The notes below the pieces were generated by a model. The model was not told where the DNA came from. It saw nothing but the letters and a program-made list of their open reading frames with translations, and made no database searches. From assembly GCF_000002425.4 (NCBI RefSeq), contig NC_037257.1, positions 6,789,768 to 6,853,767 on the forward strand: a stretch of 64,000 bases of DNA, read 5' to 3'. The stretch's first letter is position 1; each line of letters starts with the position of its first letter. Of the stretch, positions 32,396-45,499 are shown one piece after another. The position numbers and the translations under genes are program-made. The DNA is from Physcomitrium patens. Taxonomy: Eukaryota > Streptophyta > Bryopsida > Funariales > Funariaceae.

Positions 32396-33680
32396 GTACC
32401 AAAGTAGATCTCACTACATCAAATCATGTGAATCCGCTATTGTCCATCATGACTTCAAGGGCAGATATCCATTCATATTCATGAAGAGCAACAGACACCA
32501 ACAACTTACTAAGATATTGTAGCAACATCATGACAACTTGAATGGAAAAGCTTAGGCTCAATCATACTGTTCACCAGCAGTACATCAGATGAACATTCAT
32601 ACACCATGGAATACCCAGACAGAATGATCGCTTGGTACTTTGAATCTCCAAGTATTGTGGACTAGCAAGATGAATAGAATCTTCAGGTAGGAGGAATAAT
32701 GCTTGCGCTCCCAATGTTCAGACCACAATCATCGACAACTCAACCTCACTCATATGCACCACCTCCGAATGAATGAATCTATCGACACCTAGCAGGAGCT
32801 GCATGGGATCCACCTCTCAAGTGATCAAAAACAACACTGCATAATGTATCCAATTTTTACAACATTGGGCCACACGTCTTCATCCTGTAAAACACTAGAA
32901 AATCGCGGTGGTAGATGGCGTGACAGATATATGTGTCACTCAATCAAGAAACTGATCCGATAATATAAAAACAAACGAAGCAAACAGCATATCAAACGAC
33001 AAGACACAGTTTCTTGGCCGGCAAATTATTTCATCGACAAGCCGGACCCGCAACACTGCATGGAAATATCAAAAAGAAACGGTACAACTGTTGCTATCGA
33101 CAGTTGATGAGTTGCCCTCCGAGGCTCCCCTTTAAGTTGCCAGCTAGCGGGTTCCGTAAGGGATTTCTGAATCATGAGGCGGCAGCTCAGTCAAACACTC
33201 CACACAAACTGAACCGGTTCCAGGAACCCACACCAGCTGAATCATGTGCACACTAACAATTGGGTCACAAACTGTTACAACAGCAATGGATCAGGACCAT
33301 GTTCTGATCAAATAGAACACAAACTCTGTTGTGGAGTGTAAAGATCGACCAAGGTTGGGTCTCTCATCGCCAGAAGAGGATCCCAACCCCTCCTAGCGGT
33401 GAACTGATCGATCCCTCATGAGACCACCTAGCAGGTGACAGGAAGCTGGCGACACAGTCTCGAATTCGAGACTGCGACGATTCGTTGTTTTTCGTTGACG
33501 TGCCGTCGAATGTTTCTGTGACGATTCGTCGCTGTCCGTTGGCGTATCGCCGGCGTCGTTCAATCGTCGGGCTGCATTGTGACGGAGAATGTTAATGCTG
33601 GTCATGTATTCGCCGAAGTGCCGTAACGGAAAAATGGTGCTGCAATCTCCTTTTATGTTATTTTTGAAGTGGGGATGTTT
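32396..33680. other. GC-richer island without recognised gene
   Basis: Clearly richer in G+C and CpG than both flanks, with mixed-sequence composition. Open frames exist (33,014-33,256 plus; 33,393-33,605 minus, with AARRLNDAGDTPTDSDESSQ) but show no domain I recognise. A 20-bp perfect palindrome centred on GAATTC sits at 33,455-33,474 (CAGTCTCGAATTCGAGACTG), and ACGATTCGT-type words recur at 33,476 and 33,522. It could be a young insertion, a captured gene fragment or a promoter-like region. Confidence 0.4.
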
Positions 33681-33799
33681 CTGGAGGCCTTAGTCCAAAC
33701 CACATATGATTGTAATGGGTTAATAAGAAATTTATAATTTTAGAGCTAACCACATAAGTTTCTTTTTCATTCATTTGATAAAATAAATGTTAAAATACC

Positions 33800-33845
<46 letters not shown>

Positions 33846-34278
33846 AAATTTGGAATTTTTAAGTATTACATGCGTATTTAATCTCAAAATGATATTCTCT
33901 TTATTTAATACATCTATATATATATATATATATAATACAGTTTATCACATCTTAAGGGCTACTTCTATGAAGGCTACCCTGTTAATCTTAGTTGAGGAGT
34001 AAAATTTATATTTACAATTGAAACTTAGAAATAATATAAAGACTTTCAAAAAATTAATTCATATATTCAACTTTGAAATTGTTCTTATGATTTGAGTAAT
34101 TGGCCTTAAAAAAAATTCAACTATATTTTGAATTAATTTGTAATCAATTGCAAAATAAATTAATCTTTCTTATAAAATTTATTTTTGAGAATCATTGAAA
34201 GAACTACATTTAGCATTAAGAGCTTTTTACATATATGCCAATATTTTCTAAAGAATAAAAAAAAATTAGATTATATTA

Positions 34279-34320
<42 letters not shown>

Positions 34321-34776
34321 AAAACATTAAATACAAATTGTGACAAGGACATTCTTCAATGTGCTTCAAATTAATTGGAAATAATTTAAGAAACATGCTT
34401 ATATCTTATAATTTTTGTAATAAAAATCAAATATGTTTTTTCATTCATTTGTATCTTGATCTATTTATTAAATAAGTAAAATCATAATATGAATATAATA
34501 AAATGAAGCTTTCTTCTAAAATTTTAAAACAAAATATTTATCAAACATAAAGATCAATAAGAGAATTTTTAAATCAAAAGATATAATTTTATTTTCAAAA
34601 TATCCATATATTTTTTTAAATATATATTTTTTATTTTTTTATTTTTATTTTTATGGATATAAATTAAATTAAAATTTTCAATCCATCTATTTTAGTATAA
34701 GTTTTAATTCAAACTCATCGATCATAATTATAAAAAATAAATTTTTAACTATTCTTAATATTAATTTTTTAAATTT

Positions 34777-34810
<34 letters not shown>

Positions 34811-36460
34811 TATATATATACATATAATTGATCATAATTTATATTAAAATAGATAACAATCAAGAATTTAAATTAGCAAAACTCTTAAAATTAAGGCAAT
34901 TTGAAAATAAATTGGAGTATATTATATATTAGTGTAAATAAAATATTAGTAATTATGCATTGTAGTTATCTGAGAATTTCATAAAAGCACCAAAAGTAAT
35001 TTTTAGTTTTTAATAATGATATTTTGTAAACTAAGAACCAATTATTAATATCAATAGGAAGATAGTCTAAAGCATATAGAAATTGATTCAAGAATTAACT
35101 CTTTTTTACATATGCTTTTAATTCATTTTTAGATTTTATTTTTTTAAAGTGTAGAATTAATGAGAATAATATTTATAATAAAAATCATTATTTATAAAAT
35201 TACCAAATAAACCACTGAAGTTGTCATAACCTTTATAATATTAAAAATATAATCAAGTTTTTAAAAAAATACATGTTGATTTTAAAATAGATAATTAAAT
35301 ATAAAAATTTTCATTACATTAATTTTTGAAAGGACTTCTTTATTTCTTTTGATATTATTAGAAATAAATACTATATTTTATAGAATTTTTAAATATATTA
35401 TTTAAATTTAGTTATATGGATTTTAATTATTATTAAAAAATAAATATTTTTTTATTCAATATAAGATATTATTAATGGATCAAAGACCTAACTAATTATT
35501 TTTAAGGTAAGTATATATTAAGATTTGTAGCAAAATATATTTAATAAATCTTTGACTTTATAAACTATTAGAGTAATTTTAAATTTTATAATTTCTTACA
35601 TAATTTTTTTAAAAGAATTTGAAATACCTATATTATTTAAATAAATAGAAATAAGTAAAATTAGATATAAATCTATCCAAAAAATAATATTTTTTAAATA
35701 ATATTATAGAAGTTTATTAGATATTAATTGATTCTATTAGTTTATGTAGTTGTAATAACTTCTCTTAAACTGTTATAATTTATAAGATGTTATTAATTTC
35801 AATTTAAATATCTTACTTGTAGGTCTTAAAGTCTTTAAGAATCTTCTACATAGTTTATTTATTAGCAAATACATACTTTACTTGTGATTTATTTTACTTC
35901 TTTTACAAATATATGTATATTTGGTTATTTTTTAAATTAAATTAGAATCAATTAGATAAATTTAACTTCTAATTAGAAAATATATAATCTAATAATAAAA
36001 AAAATTAAGACAAACATAATCACTTATAAAATTATATATAAAAAAAAATCTACTTTAATATATTAGATTATGGCATAAATTTATGATCTTTTTTCCTATG
36101 ATTAATCGGTGTTTTTTTTATTTAATATATTATTATAGGTTTTTTCATCTTTTTACCTATTTAATAACTATTTATGAATCAAAGCCCAACTAACTACTTT
36201 CAATATTCAAGCAATGATGATAACTATGTAATATAGTTAAATATATATTTTTTCAATGAATAAATTATTAAATTTATTAAAAAAATCAAATAAAATGGTT
36301 ATTATAGTAAAAAAGTATAAGCATAATATAATAGTCTAATAAAAATATAGAATCAAAAACCTAATCAAGAAATCCAAATAACTGAAAAAATAATAAAAGA
36401 TTTTTAATATTATAATTTTTTAGGTATGATTTTAAGCTTTTATTGGGTATTTTTACAAAA
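33681..36460. other. Very AT-rich DNA with (AT)n microsatellites, no gene seen
   Basis: Contains (TA)n runs at about 33,798-33,842, 33,914-33,932, 34,280-34,313 and 34,779-34,808. The remainder is A/T-dominated with no open frame or motif I can assign. Confidence 0.7.
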
Positions 36461-37435
36461 CGTGTTTACAGCATTTAATGAGTTAGCTAAAGTTGTACAA
36501 TGTCTATGGAAAAGAGAGGAACAAATGGGACTTTAATTTGATATTGAAAGTAGAGAAAGATTATCAAAAAACATGATGAAGATAAGCCTTTTGAAGGTAT
36601 ATATGAAGTCAATTTTTATTGATTTGAATTACAATATTGATCAACAATTGACGAAAGCAAGACCATAATGAAGCTCCGGAGGCTCTAACTTATAGAAATT
36701 ATAAAGTTTTTGAGATGATTACTAAATCTTTGCAATTGGATACATTATATGTCCAATCTATTGTAAATTGTGCACATTTGGTACACAAATCTTTGCAAGC
36801 ATTCACTATAATGAGCTGCAACAATCCAATAACAAGTGGGACTCAAAAAATTATAATTTTTTTAGAATCAAGATTAGGATTTAGAAGTTTAGGGAGGAGA
36901 TACTCTTCTATAATGGCATAAAGACAGTCATATGTATATACAATGAGAGTCAAGTTAGTGCATGATTCTATTAAATCATCCATCTTCAAAATTAGCAAAG
37001 AATTCTTAATGTAGTATAGTAAGAGGACACTATTGAATTGGAGCTAGTAGCCATAATTACTAACATGGATATACATATTAAATTCTACTCAATGGTCTTG
37101 GTAAAAGATGAATAACTATCCAAAGGCCATGTTGAAAGTAGTCTAAGTTTTTTTCTACATATAAAAGCTTTGGTACTGCAAGTTGAGCAAGAAAGAATAA
37201 AGAAAGAAACGGCACATTTGATGAAATATGTGACGGTAGATTACTTTATGAGGAATTAGCAAATCCCTTCAATTTTAATTAAATGGATTGTTTTGGAGAA
37301 AGAACATATTAGTGCCATAGTGATAGTTGGATGAGACATCAACCAAGGTTCTTTCAAATTCTTAGCCAACACAACAATGTTATGGAAAAACTTCTTATAC
37401 TTATATTACACCATTCAAAGTAAAAAACATATATT
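36461..37435 (+). other. Unassigned degenerate coding-like segment
   Basis: More complex than the DNA to its left. Plus-strand conceptual fragments such as FNELAKVVQCLWKREEQMGL (about 36,474) and HISAIVIVG (about 37,310), plus a 68-codon ORF at 36,715-36,921, suggest a decayed coding region, but no known domain could be named. It abuts the broken left end of A3. Confidence 0.3.
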
Positions 37436-37499
37436 ATATAAATATAGATATCAAGATTTGACTTTAATCACCTAATATGCCTAAAAATGTCCACATAGA

Positions 37500-39448
37500 T
37501 CATATTACAAGTGGTGGAGATTTTGAATGGCATATGAAGTTCTTAGCTAGGTTCTTGTCAATGTACTCTTTTAGTATAGCCAACTCATTTTGCAATAAGT
37601 TGTAGATTGGTCCAAATGGCAATTAAACTCCTTCTTAAAGAATAATTGAATAATCATAAGATTAATATTTTATAAGAATATTTACATATTTTTTTAAAAA
37701 ATATCTTGAAAAATTTAATATTAGCTAAGAATATCATTTGATATCTTTTTACTATCAAAAATATATGTGGTATATATAGTAAAAGATGACTCTTTTTTTA
37801 TTGTATGTATGAGAGTTCTTATATCTACCAATAAGGATTTGGATGTACTAGACTTATGTATTTCTATTTTATTAATAAAATTTTAGATTAAATTATAAAA
37901 AAATTAAGATTATAAAAAATCAAATTTATTTAAGGATTATATTCTTTTAACCATAATAATTTAAAAATATATCTAAAATAATTGAATTGATGGAAGATCT
38001 TATCTCATTAAATATTATTATACTACTATGATCTAAAATTGCTATATCTAAAAGAACAATCTCATTGATAACATCTCCAAAAGATAATAAACAACTATCT
38101 TTGAATCTCATTGATAACATCTCCAAAAGATAATAAACAACTATCTATGAATCTCATTGATAACATCTCCAAAAGATAATAAACAACTATCTATGACTTC
38201 TATATATATGGATTTAGTTTTCTTGACTAAAAATATTTCTTATTTTTTTACAAAGTCTTTATTTATAAAACAAGCTAAGACTCTTGAATCCATTAGGGTA
38301 GAAACTTTGTGATTTTCAGATTCTAAACACATCTATTGTAAAATAAGGTGAAGGATTTAAAGAAAAAATAGGACTTTTATTAGGTATTATAAATGATTCT
38401 AGCCAGATAGAATCTATTATAGTTGGAAAAACTTATTTTTTGATACATTGTCTTTTTTTGCAACTATATTCTTCATTTTGTAATTGGATTATTTCTTTGG
38501 ATAATGTTGAGTAGTATACTTAGCTTCTCTATAATATAGCCACAAATCCTCTTGACAATATCAAATCTTTTTTTGCTCAGTGAGAAGTTTAAAACATATT
38601 GTATTAATTTATATTGATTACAACCTTAATTAATAATTTTTTAAAAAATTAGAAGCTACTATCATTACTTAATTTATTCTTCTTCAATCAAACTTTTATT
38701 TTTGATACCTTTTAAATAATTAATTATCACATGCAATGGCTTAAATAATATATTTTTCTAAAGAATTTACTTTTGACATTTTCAATAACAAATCTTTAAT
38801 TTTATTCTTTAATCCATATGAAAATTGATTGATAAAAGTTTTTTCATTCTAGTCCTTGTTGCAAGCAAGGTTTTTGAATTCAAGAGCATATATGGTGGCT
38901 GATTATGATCGTTGTTGTAAAGATAAGACTTTAATCTCTACTATTTTTTTTCAATCATTTTCTCCAAATGTGGCTATAAATACTTCTAGGAATGAATTCA
39001 AATCATAAAAGAATTTTGAATCATTTTCCATCAAATATGTAAACCAAGAGAGAGTACTTCCAAATAGAATTGTTTCTAGGAATCCAACTTGAGTGAATCT
39101 ATCAAGATATTGTAAAAGATGCAATCTTAGATAGAGCTATACTTTTTATAAAAATCCTTAAAATTTTGATCTTTTTCTATGAAACTTCTTAGATATACTA
39201 ATCCTTGCTTTTTTTATACTTATAGAAAAAAGACTTTATGGATTTAGTCATGAATTCAATCTATTTACTTTCTTCAATTGCACAATTTCTTTCTATAGAC
39301 TCTGGACCTCTTCCATATGCATAAGAATAGTGCTTTTATGGTTGTCATTAGTGATGCATGAAATTTCCATCCTAAGAGTATTGACAAGCTCGTGAAGATC
39401 TGCAATAGTTGTAAATTTATTTTCACTTCTGCCAATTATAGCATCCAT
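37500..39448 (-). pseudogene. A3 gag-protease-RT(N) remnant
   Basis: The gag start at 39,448 reads MDAIIGRSENKFTTIADLHE, colinear with A2. Zinc-knuckle and protease regions follow; the protease site reads MDSRVLACF near 38,280, again with Arg in the Gly position. A 46-bp sequence in the protease is present three times (38,060-38,197), which shifts the frame. RT N-terminus near 37,640-37,500 corresponds to the A0 stretch FGPIYNLSQTELTEL and KYIDENLAKNF. It stops before the RT catalytic box. Many stops. Confidence 0.65.
38060..38197 (-). repeat. 46-bp unit repeated three times in A3 protease
   Basis: Units start at 38,060, 38,106 and 38,152; each begins TCTCATTGATAACATCTCC and ends ACAACTATCT(A/T)TGA. 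They are nearly identical although the host element is heavily decayed, so the triplication is later than the insertion. Confidence 0.9.
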
Positions 39449-39697
39449 AATTTTTATTTCTATTTAAAATAAATTAATAAATCTATAAATTAAATAAAAG
39501 AATATAATTTACATCCTCTTATGTCAAATAAAAATACCCACAAAGAGAGGTGATTTGCTCTTTTTAAAGAAAAATTCAAGATTTATAAAACAAAAAATAT
39601 TAATTCAAAGATAGATAGCATGTAATCTTTGAAATACAACAATAAAAATAAGATAATCTATTCACTTTTAAAAATAAGACATAAATAATTAGTTAGA

Positions 39698-41475
39698 ATT
39701 TTTATCAATCTATCAAGTGCAAGAATCGAAAAGAAGTTATATAAACAAATAAAATAAGTATTAAAGAGAGATCACAAAATGATAATAAGAAAATATATAT
39801 ATACAAGAAAAAACTAGAATAACTATTAGCAAAGATTAGAAATCTAGAGACTCTTGAAATTAGACTAAAATCAAGAAAAGAATTGACAAAGTGAAAAAAG
39901 CTTCACTCTTTCCTCTATATATACTATCAATATAAGAGCTATATAACAATAGTCTATAAGACCTCCAACACATGTCTAATTTGTAAGACATATTCAAATT
40001 TACAAGACAAGTTTTATATATATGTACCACGTAGTTAAATTATTCCACAAGCTACTAATACGTGTGATATATGGCTAATTTGTTGGCCAAATTTCTAACC
40101 TATTAAATACCTATAGATATGTATTGTGAAAATAATATTCACCCTTCAATCCAAATTACAAGATGGCTTCAATTAAAAATTTCTTGTAATTGGTGGTATA
40201 AAGTGGAATTAACAAGAAATAAGAACAAAAGAAGAAAAACACAAAATAAGTGAAATAAGTGCAATCAAGCAATTGTAGACTACAAAACTTATCATAGTCT
40301 ATTTACTAGATTTTTATCCAATAAAAAATCAAAATCAAAAATCAAAAATATATTTTTAAATAGATAATTTTTTATCTTTTCAATGATACAAAAAATATAT
40401 AAATCTGTTATTATAAATAAATTATGATAGGCTAAAAATAGAATATAAATAATAAAAAATTAAGTGAATAATTTTTACCTCAATGATAACTTGCTTTAGT
40501 GATAAAGAGTTCAAGCCTTACTATGGCTCACAAGTAATGTATATGGATTGTTAAAAGAGGCGACAAGGCCTTAGTCTTATCTTCCTACCTATATCCAAGG
40601 TGCTACAACCCATATGGAACCTATGCACCTTTCTTTCTACAAGGACTAGACTAGCTACTTGTCCTCCTATTTTCTATTAGTAAAACTAACATTTTTGCAT
40701 TTTTGACTTCACTATAGTATTCAAAAATTCCCAATTAGCCTAAAAACCTTGCATGGCCTTCAAATCTTCTTTCAAAGGTAATAAACTCAATTTTTTCAAA
40801 GTCTTAACATCTTCTATAAAAATTTCTAAAATATTCTAAATAAATTATAAAAAATAAAATAATATTTTTATAATAATAATATCTATTTAAGGCTATATTT
40901 TCTTAATTTTTTAATATTTTATATTAATAAAATTAATTTACATCTATTAAAAATATTATTTTCTATAAAATTAATTAAAAAGATATGAAATTCTCTTCAT
41001 GCTTCTTCTAACTATTAATTAATTATTGATAGGATTTTTATAAGTAATAAATGTAGATAGGAGGCCATTGAAGACATTTATTTTAATAATTAATCTTTTA
41101 TACTTAAAAATAAATAAAAATACTAAACTAACTAAGATAATTGCCTCTAAAACTTATTAAGATTCCATTTTTATGACTTTTCTCCTAATAAGACTTTTGT
41201 AACTGATAAATACTTCTAAATTATAATAAATAATTAAATAATCAAAAAAAATCTTTAATCTTAATATTTGTATGATAAAATGACTTAAAACTATATTTTC
41301 AATCAATCCACTAATTAAGATGTATTGGGGGAACTTACATGTATAAAGATGAAAACATGTCCATGAAGATTTCTAAGAAGCTTTCTTATAAGATGTTATC
41401 AGATTAATCTACTTTTACCTATTTCTATCTATTTATATTATCTAGATAAATATTGGAGTAATTATATTTATGACA
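39698..41475 (-). repeat. A3 5' LTR, split by a solo LTR
   Basis: LTR pieces are 39,711-40,124 and 41,340-41,475, joined when the insert 40,125-41,339 is removed, and together match 6,515-7,065. TATATATAG is followed by CACTTTGTCAA (39,893-39,883, sense), and the site after the LTR reads TTGATAAAAAT (39,708-39,698, sense), a decayed counterpart of the A2 primer site. Confidence 0.65.
40125..41339. repeat. Solo LTR of another family inside A3 LTR
   Basis: 1,215 bp starting TGTGAAAATAATATTC and ending GGGGAACTTACA, flanked on both sides by TGTAT (40,120-40,124 and 41,340-41,344). No coding signal inside. TG...CA ends and an exact 5-bp duplication mark it as a solo LTR. Confidence 0.8.
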
Positions 41476-41518
41476 GTAATCTATATGATTAACATAGAAG
41501 TTCAAGTAGCATTCTTAT

Positions 41519-42728
41519 TGTCGTAATACATATTATCTTATTTGAAAGTGAATCAAGTACCTAACTCTAGAAGGTGAATTTGTGTTTTATAAATATCGAA
41601 AAAATTCTAATAGGTTTTTTTTATATAAAAAGAATACAATTCGAATTTTAATTCAAAAGTTTTTAAAGCTAATACAAAGTATTCAAAAACACTCTTCTTA
41701 GTAACCTCAACCATGCATGAATTCCAATTACCTTATTACTTTTATAATTAGGTAATTTTTATTTTTTTTACAAGCCCTAACTCTAATCAATGAGCTTTAG
41801 CAAGCTATAACTTCTAATTTGATTTTCCACTTAGTGAAAAATATTTCACACAAATTCCACCATAAGTCTTTTATATACGTAAAAAAATTCAATCCAAACT
41901 AACTTACAAATGTTGAAAAAAATCCCAAAAACTGCACTAATGTTACTTGGCTACCAACTTAAAAGATGATGTAAATATTCTCGTAGTAATTTCTCCTTCT
42001 CCAACCATTAACTTCAATTCAAAAGCAATGTATAGCTTGATTTTGAAATCTTTTAACACCACACTAAATTTCACCTTAATCTGATAAGCAGATCTTTATA
42101 TATCATAGAAACTCTACCTAATTTCAAACTAGCAACTTCTAATACCTTCTTGTAGCAAAATTCAGATATTTTTCAATTGCATTATTAGATTAATATAAAA
42201 TTTTTTAAGTCCTAACTTTGCAAAGTCATTCCAAATCCTACAAAAATAAGCCTTATATTTTTTGAATAAGCTTGAATCTAGTTCACAAATCCTAATTTTT
42301 GATCTTCAAATTCTTTTCTATTTTGCTCTAGGCATCCATTTTAGTCATTGGAGATCTCATTTTAACCTTATTCCACAAATGGTTGATCCTTGGATATTAA
42401 TCTAATATGGACTAAGAATGTTTTAGTCCAACCCTATCTTTAACTTAATTCTAGTATCAATTGTATTAATTCTTTATTTCTTATATCCTATTTTTATCAA
42501 TATATGGCCTTTTTAAGGTAATAAAAATAATTCTATAATCTATTAGGTAAAATTACTAACCAACCTTTAATCTATTAGCTATTAAGATAAAAAAAAATAA
42601 ACTAAAAAGCTTTTATAAAAGCCATGTTTAAATGTCTTAGATTATTATTGAACTAAGATGATTAAATATTAATTAAAAAAATTATTTTTGATTATATTTT
42701 TATTATATAGTTGTATTACAACATGACA
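41519..42728 (-). repeat. B2 3' LTR
   Basis: Aligns with 48,073-49,415 along its length, including ATTCTAATAGGTTTT near the left edge and TTTATAAAAGCCATGTTTAAA near the right edge. Confidence 0.8.
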
Positions 42729-42749
42729 TCTACTCTCTTTGAACCTACA

Positions 42750-45400
42750 CATCTTTCAGTATGTGCCAAATGAACTATATGTTATAATTGGCATTACACC
42801 ATTTCTTTATTTTTTATATTAATTCTTTCATTATCATTTTTACCATCTATTTTAATATAATTATTTTCTTTAAAAATATTGATATCTTCAACATGATCTT
42901 CTACATTGATTTCTCTATCTCGTCTTTTAAAAATCTTCACTTACTTTCTAACAATAGATATCTTCAACCTTATACCATCTAATTCTATTAATGAATATGT
43001 GATATTATCATGGACAGTTACTACTAAATATAATCTAAATCATTATTTTAAAAACTTTTACAAAGTACTATATTGGTTATCTAAATTTCTATCAAAAATA
43101 AATATCCAATCACCTTCTTTAATTGCTCTAGGCTTCAATTAATGTTGTTTATCAAACCAAGCCTTGATTCCTAGTTTACTCTTTTATAATCTTCTAAATG
43201 CTAGCTCCACATCTTTTGATCTTTGTTCAAGTTATTGAATTCTAATAACAAATTAGTCTTCTTTTGTCAACCCATCTTTCCAAACTAGTATACTCCAAGT
43301 TGGCACATATTCTTCAATTTTCATAATAGGTTTTTGATGTATCATAAATTCTACTCACATATATCCTTTCATTGAACTATATGTTGTTTGATTAGTCCAT
43401 AATGCATGAGATAGAAGTTGAGGCCATTCCTTCACTCTTCTATTACAAGCTTTAACCAAAGCTTTTATAATTGGTGAATGTCCACATTTATTCTTTGCAT
43501 TTTCTTCTAGATTATAAGTAATAGTCAATGATAATTTAATTTTGCATCTCTTAAAGAATTCATGAGCTTTATGTGCATTTAATTCCCTATAATTTGCAAT
43601 AATCTTTTTTACACATCTATAGGGACAAATGACAACTTCAAGTAAAAACTTATAAATTCTCTTTGTGGACTTTGTTTTTAATGCCCATTCTTCTACTTGG
43701 TTTGATAAATCTTCACAAGCCAAAATTAAATACCTTATTTTTCATAGTTTCATCAATATAATAATTAAATCTACAATCCATTTAAAATGAATAGCCAAAG
43801 GATATATTTGATGTAAATCATTTCAATATTATACATTCAAATACATTTGATAAATTAGACAAGATTTTATAAACAAAGCTATATCTTGATATATATTCTT
43901 CTACTAATATCATTCCTTTAATTTAGCAAAAGTAGCCCAAATTTTTTTATATTCTATCTATAGACTATTATGAAACTCTTTAAGTAGTTTTTATTCATCT
44001 TTTTTAGTATCTACTACTCATTTTGGTATTCTAATATTTTTATTTTGTCCTCTTTTAAGAAATTATCCTTATAATATAAACTTCTATATTTTTTTTCTGA
44101 TTTGTTTAAATTTTTCAACCAACCAATCACCATGCTTAATTGATATATTCAAATAATATCTAATATCTAATAACTCTTTTTTATAATTTTTTTTCTATGA
44201 AATAGCTTATCTTCCTCTTTCAATTGTAAAACCAAATAAAATTTTTTACCCACATTATCAATATCTTCAATCATCTCATCTTCTCTATCATATTTTATTT
44301 AAGATAATATATTTGCTATTGAATTATCTTTTCTTGCAACATGCCTAAAATCTAGATTTAATGATTTCATATAAGCAATCCATCTCATTATTGTAATATT
44401 TGGTATTTTACAATTAGTAATCATTTTAAATAAAATCAAACAATATATTTCAATTACTACCATTATTCCTATTAAATAATCTTTTTCAGCTTTTAGACCT
44501 GAAATAACTCTTCATAATTCTCTTTTTACTTATGAATATGTATGTTGGTAAGTACTTAACCCTTAGCTCCAAATCAAACTACAAATCTATATCCATTCAA
44601 ATCATCTTAACCTACAATCTATCCAATGGCAATCAAACTAATATCCATTGTAAGAATCATTAGTCTATTGCACTTATAATCAATTTTTTTCAACATTGGA
44701 TGTGATGTCAATAATTTCTTCAATCTTTACACTGCTTTAATATATTTTTTTTTTCATTTAAATCAATAATTCTTGCATAACAACTCATACAATGGATTTG
44801 CTATATGAGCATAGTGAAGAATCTTAATATGATAAAATATACATACACCCAAAAATCTATGCACCTCTATTAAAGAAGTGCAATCCTTTTTTATTCCTCT
44901 AATTGCATCAATTTTAGTTGGATCTGATTTTCTTCCATAAAATCCACATAAATGACCAAAAATTATAACCTCTTGTATTCCAAATGTAAATTTTACACTT
45001 GATAATGTAAGATGAATTTCCTCAAGCCAAGTCAATATTTTTTAATAATCTTATATATGATCAATAACATACTTGCAACAGCCTCTCTTATCTAAAGTCT
45101 CATCTTTGTCTTCTTTTTTTCACTTCTTAAGAGGAATATCATCTAAAAAAGATACAATCTTTTCAAGAACAAAATCCTTCAATACCTTATTCATCCCATT
45201 CATCATATGTACAATTGAGTTAATAATATTTTAAAGAAGAGTACACATTCTAACTAGTCTAAATGGTGTTCTCATTATTGTATAATTTTATCATCATCAC
45301 CTAATTTAATAGATACAATTAATTCAAAAAGATCCTTGAATCCATTTTTTTTTTACAAATATTACTAATCTTTTCTTGATCTTTTAATATTTCTAATCTA
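42750..45400 (-). pseudogene. B2 RT, RNase H and integrase
   Basis: Minus strand. RT has VHMMNGMNKVL, the box FLDD at 45,149-45,138 (Phe for the usual Tyr, shared with B1), then 45,035-44,763 with IFGHLCGFYGRKSDPTKIDA and CIFYHIKILHYAHIANPLYE, the thumb-to-RNase H boundary. RNase H at 44,750-44,300 is poorly readable. Integrase runs from an ATFAKLKE-like zinc part near 43,930 through 43,723-43,355 (LSNQVEEWALK; ELNAHKAHEFFKRCKIKLSL; ALVKACNRRVKEWPQLLSHA) to a C-terminal LKPRAIKEGDWIFIFDRNLD at 43,142-43,080. The catalytic Asp of the second acidic position appears changed (IIANYRELN). Stops and frame changes are frequent. Confidence 0.7.
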
Positions 45401-45499
45401 CATAATTCTTTTTTAATAGCACACAATATTTTTTTATTTTTTTTAAATCTTCAATCTTCTTATATATAATATTTCTATTTTTAAAATATCAATAAATCT

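Larger units (their letters stand above)
37440..41475 (-). mobile_element. Family-A element A3, truncated at its 3' side
   Basis: Minus-strand order is LTR (41,475-39,711, split by a solo LTR), primer-site remnant, gag, protease and the first part of RT, ending near 37,440. Integrase, chromodomain and 3' LTR are absent. Confidence 0.7.

Noticed and set aside
33014..33256. 80-codon ORF in the GC-richer island as a host gene
   Set aside because: No domain, no supporting codon or splice evidence; chance ORFs are expected in a GC-richer stretch.
33798..34808. (AT)n tracts as origins or regulatory elements
   Set aside because: Simple microsatellites in AT-rich DNA, with no further signal.
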